From positions 62,001 to 126,000 of the forward strand of contig JAVXUO010001960.1 in the NCBI GenBank assembly GCA_033065855.1: 64,000 nucleotides of DNA. The letters run 5' to 3'. Numbering within the stretch: position 1 is the stretch's first letter; every line of letters begins with the position of its first letter. The position numbers and the translations under genes were made by a program. The stretch comes from Escallonia rubra (Eukaryota > Streptophyta > Magnoliopsida > Escalloniales > Escalloniaceae). Below, piece by piece: positions 1 to 11,107 of this stretch. The notes beneath the pieces are model-generated. The model was not told the origin of the DNA, did no database searches, and worked only from the letters and a program-made list of their open reading frames with translations.

Positions 1-582
1 GTATTTGGGGGGTTCAAGTCACACATGACCATCGCCTAGTAATTAGTGCACCTTAAGCTTGCCATCATTAAGTCGATTGTGTGACGGGTGTAGTCTGAGA
101 TGTTATCAGCATAGTGCAGTGGAAGTATGACGAATTAGAACTCGCTTTAATTTGCTTTATATGCATTGAATTTAAGGTGGTGTAAGAGTAGTTTAGTAAG
201 TTTTGTAATAGACAAGTCATCGTTCATGAACTTCCGGAACAATTAGAGCGAATGGTTTGTCTTACAGGGTTTTAGTTTATATGCGTTGAATTCGAATCGG
301 TGTAGGTTTAGTGCAGTGAGTTTTGTATTAGCTAAGTCACTGTTTGTGAAGTACCAGAATGGTTAGAGTGGAAGTGATAACTTAACAGGTTTGAGTGTCG
401 TATTACGATTTGAAATTTAATAGTTGCGTTTGGGTTTCCGGGGAACATGAATTTAGGCGCGAAGGTTAGATGTAACCCAACTACATTGTGATAATAATCA
501 GAGTTACGCAGCAGAAGCGCATCGCCTAGACATTATAAATAATAAGAAATCTGAGATCAATTTTTGAGGATGAAATTTTTAT
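1..582 (+). other. 3' tail of the internal region of a gypsy-type LTR retrotransposon
   Basis: No open frame of useful length is present. The stretch leads directly into a polypurine tract and an LTR start, so it is inferred to be the decayed 3' end of the pol/untranslated region of a Ty3/gypsy element that begins outside the window. No integrase or chromodomain motif could be read. Confidence 0.45.
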
Positions 583-595
583 AAGGTGGGGAGAA
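583..595 (+). other. Polypurine tract of the gypsy element
   Basis: AAGGTGGGGAGAA sits immediately before a TGTAATATTCC LTR start, the standard arrangement for priming plus-strand DNA synthesis in LTR retrotransposons. The same tract (AAGGTGGGGAGA) recurs on the minus strand beside the TRIM near 56,680. Confidence 0.65.
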
Positions 596-1229
596 TGTAA
601 TATTCCAAACTTTGGGAGCCGTTTAAAATAACCATCCATGACCTGAAAAAAAAAATGGGTGCTAATTTTGAGCAGTGCTCGGGTATTAGTAGGTATGAAA
701 GCTTAAAACAATTTTGGGGCAAAAATGTAAATTTGAAAACTTTTGGGGTCATTTTTCATTTTTGGAGAACTTTGGGGGCATAAATCTAATTAATATTTTT
801 AATTGTGAAAAACAATAAAATGAGTGATAGTACATATTTTAGTGATGTCTAGTTAAATAAATCAAGATTGGAATCAATTTGGTGCTTAAATGTAATTACA
901 CAAACTTTGGGGGTCAAAGTGTAATTTTTGAAAGTTAGGCAATATGTGTCAAGATTTTGGAAATCAGGTTATATATAGTGGCCACCTCCTACTTAAATTT
1001 TCATGACTAACTAAGTTTAATAATTAATATAAGGCAATGTGATAAGAAGAAATTCCGGGTGAACCAAAAAAAAAAAAAAAACAAGAAAGAAATAGAACAG
1101 GAGAAAGAAGGAAGAACAGAGGAGCTCGGGCAGGGGAAAAAGGGAGAAAGGAGAGAAATGAAGGAAGGGGGGGGGGGGGGCGCAGAGAGAAGAAATTGAA
1201 GAAATTTCAAAGGGGTAGTCTTTCACCCG

Positions 1230-1660
1230 TAAAGTGTGTTGGGCTGTGTGTATACAGTGTGTGTTCTTGGGGATTACAGTGGGTGTCATGTGTGTGTCAC
1301 CGTATGTCCATGTGTAATTGTGATGTTATGTGTGTGTTGAGGGGTGTTAATGTGTATGTAGGGAGTGAATTAGAGGAGGTTGTGAGTTTTTGGTGTGTCT
1401 GAGGGTCTGTGTGTGTGTGTTTCAATGTGTGTCTGTGACTGTGTGTGAATGTGTGTGTGCTACGGGTGTGATGGTGTGTGTCTGTATATGTGTATATATG
1501 TGTGTAAATGTATGTGTATTAATGTATTATAGTGTGTTTAGGTATAGAAATGTGTAGGTGATTAGCAGCGGGTGAGTGTGAATTGTGCGCTTGTGTGTGT
1601 GCTCAGTCGTGAGGAAGATGAAGTGTGTGTGTTTGTGGGGTGTAATACTATGTGTTTCAA
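1230..1660. repeat. GT-rich low-complexity stretch in the LTR
   Basis: Degenerate (TGTG)n-type sequence over roughly 430 bp. Similar GT-rich segments occur in the LTR-like blocks at 10,540-11,080 (same strand) and, on the minus strand, near 47,800-48,000. Open frames here are low-complexity and are not considered coding. Confidence 0.6.
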
Positions 1661-1776
1661 TCTGAATAGTATTGTAATTGTCGCTAAAAATAGAAATTAA
1701 TTTAGGCAATTTTTAATCCAAAATTTTAGAAATAGTTAGGTTCAAAATTGGACAAAGTCCGAAACGGTAACTCCTA

Positions 1777-1785
1777 TTATTTTTA
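1777..1785. repeat. Left 9-bp target duplication of Mutator-type element 1
   Basis: TTATTTTTA, repeated exactly at 2994-3002 on the other side of the element. Nine-base duplications are characteristic of Mutator-superfamily transposition. Confidence 0.8.
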
Positions 1786-2993
1786 GGGCAAATTACACTT
1801 ATATCCCTGAGGTTATGGTATAATTACAGTCAAGGACAACGAGTTTCAAAATGTAACATTCTGTGACCAAACACTTTTAAAATGTATCAGCCGTGTCCAT
1901 CCGTTAGGATTCCATCAACAAATTGTACTTTTTGTATGATGTCATTAATATGTATTTTTAAAATGACAATACTACCCCTTGTACTGTATATATTGAAAAA
2001 TATTTGTTTATTATTATATATGATTTATTTATCAATTTTAGTTTTAGGATATTCTTGAAACCCTAATTTGCAAATTAGGATATTCTTGAAACCCTAATTT
2101 ACAAATTAAGATTTTCTTGAAACCCTAATTTGCAAATTAGGGTTTTCTTCAAACCCTAATTTGCAAATTAGGGTTTTATGTTCTCTCTCCCATTGCTTTA
2201 TGTTCATCTTTGTCAGATTCAAGCTACTGGGCTTGAATCTTCTGTAATATTTAGAAGGATTTTTGTGATGAAAGTCTCAAAAGGTGAATTCCAATTTCTT
2301 GGCCAAGGAAGAAAAGAATGAGAAAACAGAGAGAACACCCATCATTTCCTCTAGGTCCACGACCCCTCAAAAGTCCTCAGCTTCACATGTAGTAGCCAGC
2401 ACTCGGCAATGGCATCCGTCCTTGCCAGTCGCCACGGGCGACTTATATTTCCAGACAAACATCCACCGCACGTAATTCCGATCTCGCCGCCGCCACTGGC
2501 TGCCGCCTCGCGTGGCTGGGTTTGGGTTCGCCGTGGCTGGGTTCGGGTTCACCGACTATGTTGCGGTGGGGAGTGGGTTCGGGTTCACCCCCAAAGCCGT
2601 GTCGATGGGTTGTCGGAGAAGGAAGATTCCAGGATTTGTTGCGGCGGTGGCGAGGTGGGGCTTGGGTTACCGGCGACATGGGTCGAGGGAGGGGGCTGGG
2701 CTGCCGGCGGCGTAGGGCGAGGGATGGAGCTTGGGCTGCCGGCGGCGTGGGGTGAGGGAATGGGCGGCAGATCTGGAGAAAAAATTGGAGAGATAAACCT
2801 AATTTGAAAATTAGGGTATTGATAGGGATGGATGGTATTTTATTTTAAAGTTAGGGGCAATCAAGTCTTTTTGTCAAAACCGTTAAGTATTTTTGTATTC
2901 CGTTTGTCAATGGACATAAGTGTTACATTTTGAAACTTTGTGTCCTCGCGTGTGATTACCCCCAAACCTCAGGAATATATATGTAATTAGCCC
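1786..2993. mobile_element. Non-autonomous Mutator-type (MULE) element 1 with GC-rich interior
   Basis: A 1,208-bp element starting GGGCAAATTACAC and ending ...GTAATTAGCCC, with imperfect terminal inverted repeats of about 120 bp and a perfect 9-bp target duplication. No transposase frame is present. The interior from about 2410 to 2790 is much more GC-rich than the flanks and codes Gly/Trp/Arg-rich frames in several phases, as expected of captured host sequence (Pack-MULE style), though no donor gene is recognised. A 31-bp tandem repeat lies at 2047-2177. It is inserted in the gypsy LTR and is therefore younger than it. Confidence 0.75.
2047..2177. repeat. Four 31-bp tandem repeats built on a telo-box palindrome
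   Basis: AAACCCTAA begins at 2058, 2089, 2120 and 2151, an exact 31-bp period. Each unit carries AAACCCTAATTTG followed by a full or near reverse complement, so each unit can fold into a hairpin. AAACCCTAA is the plant telo-box motif; here it lies inside a transposon. Confidence 0.7.
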
Positions 2994-3002
2994 TTATTTT
3001 TA
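2994..3002. repeat. Right 9-bp target duplication of Mutator-type element 1
   Basis: TTATTTTTA, identical to 1777-1785. Confidence 0.8.
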
Positions 3003-3988
3003 CGAGACGCTCCCTCCTCACCACGCCTCAAGATCCCTCTCTGCCGCAAGACCCCTCTCTGACCCACCACGAATAGCCCCCCTCTCTCTCTCTCTCATGC
3101 CATGACTCGGAATCACAGTAGGTATTTTTCTTGGGTTTTCGAATTGATGGTGGGTTTTGGTTTGGGAAGAAAGAAGAGTGGGTTATGGCGGTGGTGCAGG
3201 GTGGTGGGTAACGGCGATGATGCCGGTATTTGGGTCACGGAGGGTGGGGCAGGGAGGGATGGGGCGATGAAGCTGCCGGCCATGAAAACAGATTTGCAAA
3301 TTAGGGTTTTGAAACCCTAATTTGCAAATTAGGGTTTTGGTGCGGGGTTGTGGGTAACGGCGATGATGCCGATATTTGGGTCACGGAGGGTGGGGCAGGG
3401 AGGGATGGGGCGATGAAGCTGCCGGCCATGAAAACAGATTTGCAAATTAGGGTTTTGAAACCCTAATTTGCAAATTAGGGTTTTGGTGCGGGGTTGTGGG
3501 TAACGGCGATGATGCCGATATTTGGGTCACGGAGGGTGGGGCAGGGAGGGATGGGGCGATGAAGCTGCCGGCCATGAAAACAGATTTGTAAATTAGGGTT
3601 TTGAAACCCTAATTTGCAGATTGAGGCCTTAGTTTTTATGCTGATTGAGAAATTTTGGTAGATTATTTTGATGAAATTTACAGATTGATGAAATTTTGAT
3701 GAAATGGACATAAGAGCAAACAAGTTTAGATGCAAATTGAGAAATCTTGAAATCTTAATTTAAAATTTTTAAAAATATTCAGTATATACAATACAAGGGT
3801 AGTATTGTTATTTTTAAAATACGTATTGATGACATCATTAAAAAAATACACTTTTTGGACTGAACCCTGACAGATGGACATGGCTGTAACATTTTAAAAG
3901 TGTTTTGTCACAGAATGTTACATTTTAAAACTTAATGTCCTTGACTGTAATTATACCCTAACCTCAGGGACATATGTATAATTAGCCC
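3003..3988. mobile_element. Remnant of a related MULE with a right terminal repeat only
   Basis: The last ~230 bp (about 3755-3988) is a reverse-complement match to the left terminus of element 1 (1786-2010) and ends in ATTAGCCC. It matches that left end over a longer stretch than element 1's own right end does. No matching left terminus or 9-bp duplication was found for it (the right flank is TTTTATATA). It is read as the surviving right half of an older relative. The interior contains the 146-bp tandem repeat listed separately. Confidence 0.5.
3195..3625. repeat. 146-bp tandem repeat, about three copies
   Basis: The string AACGGCGATGATGCC starts at 3210, 3356 and 3502, an exact 146-bp period. 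Each unit holds a GC-rich half (GGTGGGGCAGGGAGGGATGG) and an AAACCCTAATTTG palindrome. The last copy decays near 3620. Open frames crossing it are repeat-derived. Confidence 0.8.
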
Positions 3989-5434
3989 TTTTATATACCT
4001 GATAAAGAAGGTTTACTTTGGGAGTATGCGTGAGTCCGTATTGATTTATGATATCATAGTGGAGACCGTATTCTAATCAGCCGATTGTTTCGTTTAGGGT
4101 AAAACTAAAGACTTTTCGATTAGGATAATCTAGCAGCGGATCCAGGTAAGGGGTTCTATCTGAACCCTGGGTAAGGACTTTCGTCCGAATCCTTATTTTG
4201 ATAACTCGTACTTGTAAGTACTCCTTTGATTTACTTATGCCTAATGTGGATCACTGAATTATGTATTGATATCAGCATGTTATTGCCCATAAAACCCCAA
4301 TATTGAACCTAAATTGATTATTTGGAAAATCTTATCGATGCTTGCTTGTTATTGCATGCTGAGCATATTTCATAATTGTTTGCATTCGTTCTCCTGAACT
4401 GTTGTGCCTGAATTCGATAATTGTTCATAATCTTTCTTACTATTGTTGTGGTTATTCTAGAATTTCGAGTGATGACTTACATTAGTATGTTTATTGTTAT
4501 TGAAATTCGAATGGATTTTGGTGATTTGAGCTTATGTTAATACTCATTGATATTGTTGATTTTGTGTTGATAGGGAAACCGTAATGTGGGGAGGCGTTAT
4601 AAGGCTGGTTTGAATCATACGTGGAACTAGTTATTTTGGTACATCATGCATGTGTACACCGTACTGGCTTTGCCTAAATGGCATCGCATACTGGCTTTGC
4701 TAGAATGGCATTGCAACTGCCCAGGATTAACATCTTTGAATTTAATTACATTGTATCTTAGAGTGACTATTTCGGAAATGATTGGAAAAGACTGTCTTAA
4801 ATGTTTCGTGTTTGTTTAAAATCCCTTCCCAGATTGCCTTTGAACTCGTTTTGAAATCCTTTAAAAAACCATAATTGTATTTTGGAGTGGTGGCGTTGGA
4901 AATGATCTTTTATTGATCGTTTTCGAACCGTCATGATTATTACTATTTATTTTGGTATCTATTTATGATAAAGTTTTTGATCATTTTGGAAATCATCATT
5001 GGTTGGAATCCGTTGAATCGTTTTGTAATTCTTTCGGTTGTCCTTGCATGACCTTACTGAGCTCTCAAAAGCTCACCTTTTGTTTGATTCTCTTCTGTAG
5101 GTAATGATCAGCTGTAGCACGCTCGAGATTGAGGTTTAGAGTCTGTGTGAGATTTCGGTGAGCCCACCACTACTGTGTAGTGAGACCCCTGCGTGAGTCG
5201 GTATTATCGACACATTCTATAAGGACTTGAGTTTGTTTAGAACCTAGGTTTTAATAGTTTCAGTCCAAGAAGTTTTGTAATCTTGTAATTGTAGAATTTG
5301 AGTTGATATCAGATTAAATACTTCGAAGTATGTGTTAGTGAATAGGATTTGGCAGGTTTGATATGATGTGATAGGTTAACGTTTTGGGAGTTCAGGGTAA
5401 CGGAGCACGGGATTTCTAGGATTTTACAATACCC

Positions 5435-6760
5435 TAATCACGCCCACCGGGTTATCGAACAGTTAGTCAGAACCGTAACCTTCCAAGAATTTTTAAGTCC
5501 AAAACATCCAACCATTGACTCATCGGCCGGTTAACCCATCAGGTTACCGAATGGTTAGTCAGAATCCTGACCTTCCTAAGAATTTTCAAGTCCAAAACAT
5601 CCAACCCACTGACTTACCGGCCGGTTAACCCACCAGGTTACCGGATGGTTAGTCAGAATCATGACTTTCCCAAGATTTTTCAAGTCCAAAACTTCCAAAC
5701 CACTGAATTACCAACCAATTAACCCACCAGATTACTGAACAGTTAGTCAGAACCCAGTCCCTCCCAAGAAATTTCACAAAACATCCAACCCACTGACTAA
5801 CCGGCCGGTTAACCCACCAGGTTACCGCCTGATTAGTCAGAACCGTCCCTGCTTTAGAATTTTTTTCCAACACACCATAGACCACTGACCAACCGGCCTG
5901 TTAACCTCCCAAGTGAGCGGACGGTCAGTCAAAACTTTCCCTGTTCCAGAATATTTTCAAGTCAAACCCTAGATCCATTGACTAACCGGCCGGTTAACCC
6001 ACAAGGTGACCTGATGGTTAGTCATAACCTTAACCTTCCCAGAAATTTCTAAAAATCCATTATTATCCTCACTGACCAACCGACCGGTTTAACACAAGGC
6101 ACACCAGACCGTTAGTCCTTACCCCACTTTTCCAGACATTCTCCAAAAATCCAGACGGTTAATTTTTACCCACCAGGTTACCGGACGGTTAGTCAATACC
6201 CTGACTTTCCCAAGATTTTTCAAATCCAAAACTTCCAACCCACTGACTTACCAGCCAGTTAACCCACCAAGTTACTGAACGGTAATTAGAACCCAGACTT
6301 TCCCAAGTATTTTCAAGTCCAAAATATCCAACTGACTTACCGTTCAGTTAACCCACCTAGTTATCGAATGGTTAGTCAGAATCGTCTCTGCTCCAGCATT
6401 TTTTCCCAACACACCTTAGACCACTAACCAACCAGCCAGTTAACCTCCCGAGTTAGCGGACGGTTAGTCAAAACTTTCCCTTTTCCAAAATATTTTCAAG
6501 TCAAACCCTAGATCCACTGACCAACCGTCCGGTTAAACTACAAGGTGACCAGACATTTAGTCATAACCTTAACCTTCCCAAAATTTTCTAAAAATCCATG
6601 ATTAACTCACTGACCAACCGGCCGGTTAATCCACAAGGCTAACAAAACGATTAGTCCTTACTCCACTTTTTTAGACATTCTCCCAAAATCCAGAATTACC
6701 AACTGAACAACCGGATAGTTAACCCACAAGGATGACCGTCCGATTAATCAGTGTCCAATT
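5435..6760. repeat. Satellite-like array of ~92-bp monomers with a 540-bp higher-order period
   Basis: About fourteen monomers, each with a GGTTAGTCAGAA-like core and a CCGGCCGGTTAACCCACC-like junction. Monomers beginning about 5635, 5729, 5819, 5911, 6003 and 6095 resemble those beginning 6175 onward in the same order, giving a six-monomer repeat (5635 to 6175 = 540 bp). Variant tails (CGTCCCTGCT, AAAACTTTCCCT, CATAACCTTAACC, CCTTACCCCAC) identify the order. No coding capacity. Confidence 0.85.
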
Positions 6761-7803
6761 TCTATACGGGTATAAATCGGCCAGTTTAATATTTTATTCT
6801 GTGGTGTGCTTATATGCGTCTCCCGATTGAGTGATCCTAATTTCTTCATTAAGTCATAGGTTCTTTACCCCTTTCTTCCCGCTTTCTAGGGTAGTTAAAA
6901 ATCAAAAGAAAAAGAGTTGAAGAAATAAATAATGTGCATCCTCCAATTATGTCTTCCTAGTTTCTTGATCGAGTCGTCCTTTCTTTCTTCTTTCCTAAAA
7001 AGAAATTTGAAAAAAAAAAGAAGAGAAATTTTTTAACTCTTAGAAGTCTCTTTTGGGGTTTGAGTCAGATATACGTTGTATCTCTATCAAGTATAGTGTC
7101 CATCCTTAACAAGCCGAGAGCATGTAAAATAACTTTTCATGAGCAAGAGACAATTGCCCGATTTCATACTAGTTGAGATTTATAATTGACCAATCACTTC
7201 GAGGAGTTATACAAAAGATGATTTTTGAGTTTAAGCTTAGTGGTCTGTCTCGTTGAGACTTCTTCTTTGCACTTGGGGTTGGTGACTCACTATCTTCTCA
7301 AGAGTAAAAGCTAGGATTTCATTTCCTTCGAAGTTGAATGTCAAAAAACCTAATGGGAGAATTTGGTTTGAAACTTAGACATTCTAGTGAGAATTTAGGA
7401 GACTATCATGAAAAGGCCATGACTTCTTCTCTTGGCCAACCTCCCACAACCCTCATTCACTGAAAGCAAGCCTAATCCTCAACGGCAATGAAGTGTCATA
7501 TTAATGTCAAAACTTTCTCCTATTTTAAGCTTAGTCTCTCTTTCCTAGCATGGACCATTTATTTTTTTTTTTAAAAAAAGAAAGAAGAAGAAAAAACATG
7601 CTAGACTGAAAACTATGAAAAGAGCGGTCTACGCAAAAGTTAGGGCAAGACCACCAAAAAAAAAAACTCCAAAGAATGTAGGTTTGCATGAGTCTTCCTT
7701 AAAATGAGCATTCATGATGATTGGAGACCACAGTTTGGCCATCACATATCTACCTAATTACCCTATACTAAAATTTTACCACTTGCTAGCCTTTTGTGCC
7801 TGA
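6761..7803. other. Spacer without a recognisable gene
   Basis: AT-rich with poly-A/T runs; two loosely similar ~120-bp segments begin near 6800 and 6935 (GATTGAGTGATCCTAATTTCTTC and CAATTATGTCTTCCTAGTTTCTTG types). No protein, RNA gene or element end could be identified. Confidence 0.5.
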
Positions 7804-7808
7804 ACAAT
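7804..7808. repeat. 5-bp target duplication of the minus-strand solo LTR (left)
   Basis: ACAAT, identical to 9269-9273. Confidence 0.7.
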
Positions 7809-9268
7809 TGTTGCCGAGGAAAGATGGTTCGCATGCCACGTGACGTGCCACAAAGGATGCAGTCTGCGTTGGCTTCCAAGTAGACAAAGTGGGAGACAGC
7901 AAGGATGGAGTAAGGGCTGAGAGCAAGGCTCCCCAGACAGATCGCGAGGGCTGGCAGCGCCGTGCAGACAGGGTGACGACGAACAGGGCCAGCAGTCGAC
8001 AGTCCGTGTCAAGGGTGCAGCGTCAAGAGTCCGATGTCAGGGGTCCAAATGTGTTTCTCTCACTAGAACTCCAGAGAGAATGGGTTTTAGAGAGAGAAAG
8101 TGAAAATGCCAAATGAGAGAGAAGTCCTTGAATAAGCTCCAGAATCCACTCTATATAGGCACAAATATGCACGTGTCATCAGCCGACACGTGTCAGGGGG
8201 TCCCACAGTATTGATTGTCCGTCGGATTGCCGGTCCCCGAGTTCGTGCCGCCCTGCCCTTGCAGCGTCCCTCTGCCTGTCTGAAGAGACTGACCACACTG
8301 CGGTAGCATGGTCAGAGTAGCCCGTTGCCCCAGCCTCCAGTCCAAGCCCTTATTGAATCCCATGAGATGCGTCAAGAGACGCGCGGAGATCCTGACAGCG
8401 GCGAGGGTTGCCCCTGCAGCCAACTGTTAGGCGGACTAGGCGCGATGCCCTCCGAGGACCTGCTCCCGTCCCGGAGTGACCCGGGGTCATTGCCCTGGCG
8501 GTGTCGATGATCAATGATAACATGAGCGCACATGCTCACAGCTTGATACTCAGAGTCCGTGGTGAGGAGTCCTCGTGCCAGAGCACAACGAGCGGAGCCC
8601 CCCGTGAGTCCGTCGGGTGATTGTGCCGGTGATGGCTTTAGGGTTGTAAGCCCATCCTTGTTGCGAAGGCCAGAGCCTCCGGTTGTTTGTGCTCGCGAGG
8701 GCCGGAGCTCGTTGGTTGATTGTGCTGGCGAGGGTCGGAGCCCCCGATTGAATGTGCCGGCGAGGGCTTCATGGTTGCAAGCCCGTCCCGCCGCGAGGGC
8801 CGGAGCCCCGTCAGTTTGATTGAGCCGGCGAGGGCTTCATGGTTGCGAGCCCGTCCCGCCGCGAGGGCTGAAGCCACGTCAGTTTGATTGAGTCGGCGAG
8901 GGCTGCATGGTTGCGAGCCCATCCTGCCGCGAGGGCTTGAGCCCCGTCACTTTGATTGAGCCTGCGACAGAGCGTCGCGCTACTGAAGATAGCGTGTGAG
9001 TGTTGTTGGAGCGAGAAGTCAGTGCCGCTCGGCAAGTTCCCCCATTCGCAGGGCGATGGAGGCCGACCCCCTTGCGGTGGCCGACCCCTTGGGGTGGCCG
9101 ACCCCATTAGGGTGAGCACACTTTCGATCGCCGTGTGGATGCTCGAGGCGCGGAGCACTTTGACCGAGCAATGATGTTGAGCGATGTTGACCGCCAAATG
9201 GGTGACGTGTCGCGCCACTGGGATCGTTTAGCGGACACCGGGGTGCGGTCCAGAATAGGTTGTGAACA
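7809..9268 (-). mobile_element. Solo LTR, minus orientation, related to the 19-27 kb element's LTR
   Basis: A 1,460-bp block bounded by TG...CA and by a perfect ACAAT duplication. Read on the minus strand it starts TGTTCACAACC, carries a CACGTCA...GGTCAA head like the LTRs at 19,271 and 24,951, a TATATAG box (rc of 8150-8160), and a ...CTCTAAAACCCATTCTCTCT...GAGAGAAACACAT transcribed leader like 21,340-21,370 and 26,860-26,885. It ends CTCGGCAACA, comparable to CTTGGCATCA of those LTRs. No internal region or partner LTR is present, so it is a solo LTR left by recombination. Confidence 0.7.
8555..8965. repeat. GC-rich 68-bp tandem repeat inside the solo LTR
   Basis: GGCGAGGGCTTCATGGTTGC and close variants start at 8759, 8827 and 8895 (68-bp period), with diverged units back to about 8600. 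Overlapping open frames in several phases are by-products of the repeat. Confidence 0.75.
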
Positions 9269-9273
9269 ACAAT
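9269..9273. repeat. 5-bp target duplication of the minus-strand solo LTR (right)
   Basis: ACAAT, identical to 7804-7808. Confidence 0.7.
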
Positions 9274-9908
9274 TTATCCTTTCTTTTTGGAACCCTATAT
9301 TTCTAACCTTGGGATGGGTAATCTCCTTGTGTGTGCCTATGTTCTAATTATTGTTGTGAAGCCAACTCCACATGGAAAGGGTTCCCCTTTATATGAACCA
9401 AAGTCTTGAAGATAGATGACGATTGATATCATGATAACCATTGGTTCGATCTTAAAAGAAAGAAATGAAGAAAGAAAAAAGAATAATAAGAGAAAAGAAA
9501 GGAAATAGATGAAATTGAAGAATGATTTCCAAAATTCAGCATAAGGAATTGCCATTATTGAGTTCGAAGAATAGATATTAAGCAGATCCGATTTGAAGTA
9601 CGTTCGACCTGATTCCCCTAATGGGGATACGTAGGCAGTTTAGTTAACTTCTAGCTCGGTCTTCATGGGCACACACTAGGGACTTTGTTTTCATATTTGG
9701 ACTTTTGAGCCTTATTACCATTTGTTTCTTAGCCCATATCCTGGCCTACATTGTGTCACATATATAAAGTCCTCCTTGAGGTTATGCTTGTTTAAGAAAG
9801 ACAAATGCTCTTTTACATTTTTATGAGGTCGAAAAAAAAGACGAAAAAAAATTGAAAAAAAAAATGATAATGGTCCATACACCTTTCTGAGCTTGCTATA
9901 TTATGACA
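9274..9908. other. Retroelement-like spacer with a GGATACGTAGGCAG motif
   Basis: GGATACGTAGGCAG at 9625-9638 follows GACCTGATTCCCCTAATG. This string is one I associate with non-coding parts of plant gypsy (Tat-lineage) elements. The rest is purine-rich and AT-rich without a readable protein. Confidence 0.35.
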
Positions 9909-11107
9909 TGTAACACCCCGAACTTACGGTTAGGTTTGTTCCCGTAAATTTGCTTTCTACTTTAGTAGTAGTTTTTTCAAGTGATTATTTTAGGATATTT
10001 AACGACAATTATTATAAGTGGTATCATTAAGGACCTTTAGCGATATATTTTTTATATATATACTTAACGCCGACGTGTATTTTTAGCGGCAAACTATCTA
10101 CCTTAGCATTCGGTATACTTTCAGCTACAATTAAATTTTTAGTAGCGGTGTACTTATTAGCGACGATTTTTCGAACAGGATGTCGTAACAATCCATTTAT
10201 AATTTTTCTAACACATCATGTATCGTAAATATTATATTTATGGGACCATTTTTCGCAATAATAAGTTGCGTTAGAAGTTTTAGCGACAAATGGATGTGTA
10301 GAGTTTTCTTTACAGGTTTCCAACTAGGGTTTCTTTTAGCATATATATACACATATAGCACGTCTGGGCAGTCGTTCAAGGGCTCCCAATTCAGCCGTCA
10401 CAACTACTATCGAGAGAGAGAGAAAGAGAGAGAGAGAGAGGACGGGACAAGATTCCGGCGATCGTCCTTGATTTTCCTGGTAAGCTTTCCTAAACCTTTT
10501 CTTTTACAAATTGTTCACAAATTTATGGGTTAAAGGGGGGCATCTACTGGGTGTTTTGTGTGTGTAATTCTGTGATTCCGTGAGTGTAACCGGGCATCAA
10601 GCAGTCATAGTCATGGAGGCTATGACTGTGTACCGTGTAGACTGCCGTAAGAAGCGTTTCGATGCCATTATGGTTCGAATGGAAGGGGGGCTGCACGGTC
10701 ATCCTAAGCTGGTGTTTATATATGTGTGAGAAGAAAGGTGATGCCGCCTTTTAGGGGACTATGTGTGCAAGAGAAATGATTGCTAGATGTGTGGAAGGCC
10801 AAGGAAAGGTGTATTGCCGTAAGGCAGTACCCAGGTGATGTGGTGTGTGCATTTTGTGTGTGCTCTTGTGTGTGTAAAATATGAGTTTATATGTGTGTAG
10901 TTTGATAGGAGGGTGGCGTGTTGGAGTAAGTACAAGGGAAAGGGGAAGAGAAAGGGGAAGAGAGTAACAACTGTGTATGTGAACCTGTGTGTGTGTGTGT
11001 GTGTAATTACTGGTGCGTGTGTGAATTTGATGTTGGCAATTTGAGCAGGTATTGTTATGTTTGTAAGGTTGATAAGATGGTTGATGCATTAGGTTGGAAG
11101 CGTGTCA
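9909..11107 (+). mobile_element. LTR-like block (TGTAACACCCCG... type)
   Basis: Starts TGTAACACCCCG, a common start of plant gypsy LTRs. It contains an ATATATATAC TATA-like box (10,341-10,350), a GA microsatellite (10,411-10,440) and a GT-rich tail like the first LTR. A CA end at 11,107 is possible, but the flanks TGACA/GTGAC are one base out of register, so the right boundary is tentative. TTAGCGAC/TTAGCGGC-type motifs recur between 10,075 and 10,290. Confidence 0.45.

Larger units (their letters stand above)
596..5428 (+). mobile_element. 3' LTR of a gypsy-type element, enlarged by nested insertions
   Basis: Begins TGTAATATTCC right after a polypurine tract and ends about 5428 with ATTTTACA, matching TG...CA LTR ends. 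A TATA-like TATATATAG lies near 970, followed by a purine-rich stretch and a GT-rich region (1230-1660). About 2.2 kb of other elements (1786-3988) lie inside it, so the original LTR was about 2.6 kb. The segment near 5050-5110 (ACTGAGCTC...CTTCTGTAGGTAA) resembles sequence common just inside the 3' part of long plant gypsy LTRs. The right boundary is less certain than the left. Confidence 0.5.

Noticed and set aside
1007..1289. Phe/Ser-rich minus-strand frames
   Set aside because: They arise from poly-purine runs in the LTR leader.
8559..9218. Ala/Arg/Gly-rich frames on both strands
   Set aside because: They follow the 68-bp GC-rich tandem repeat of the solo LTR.
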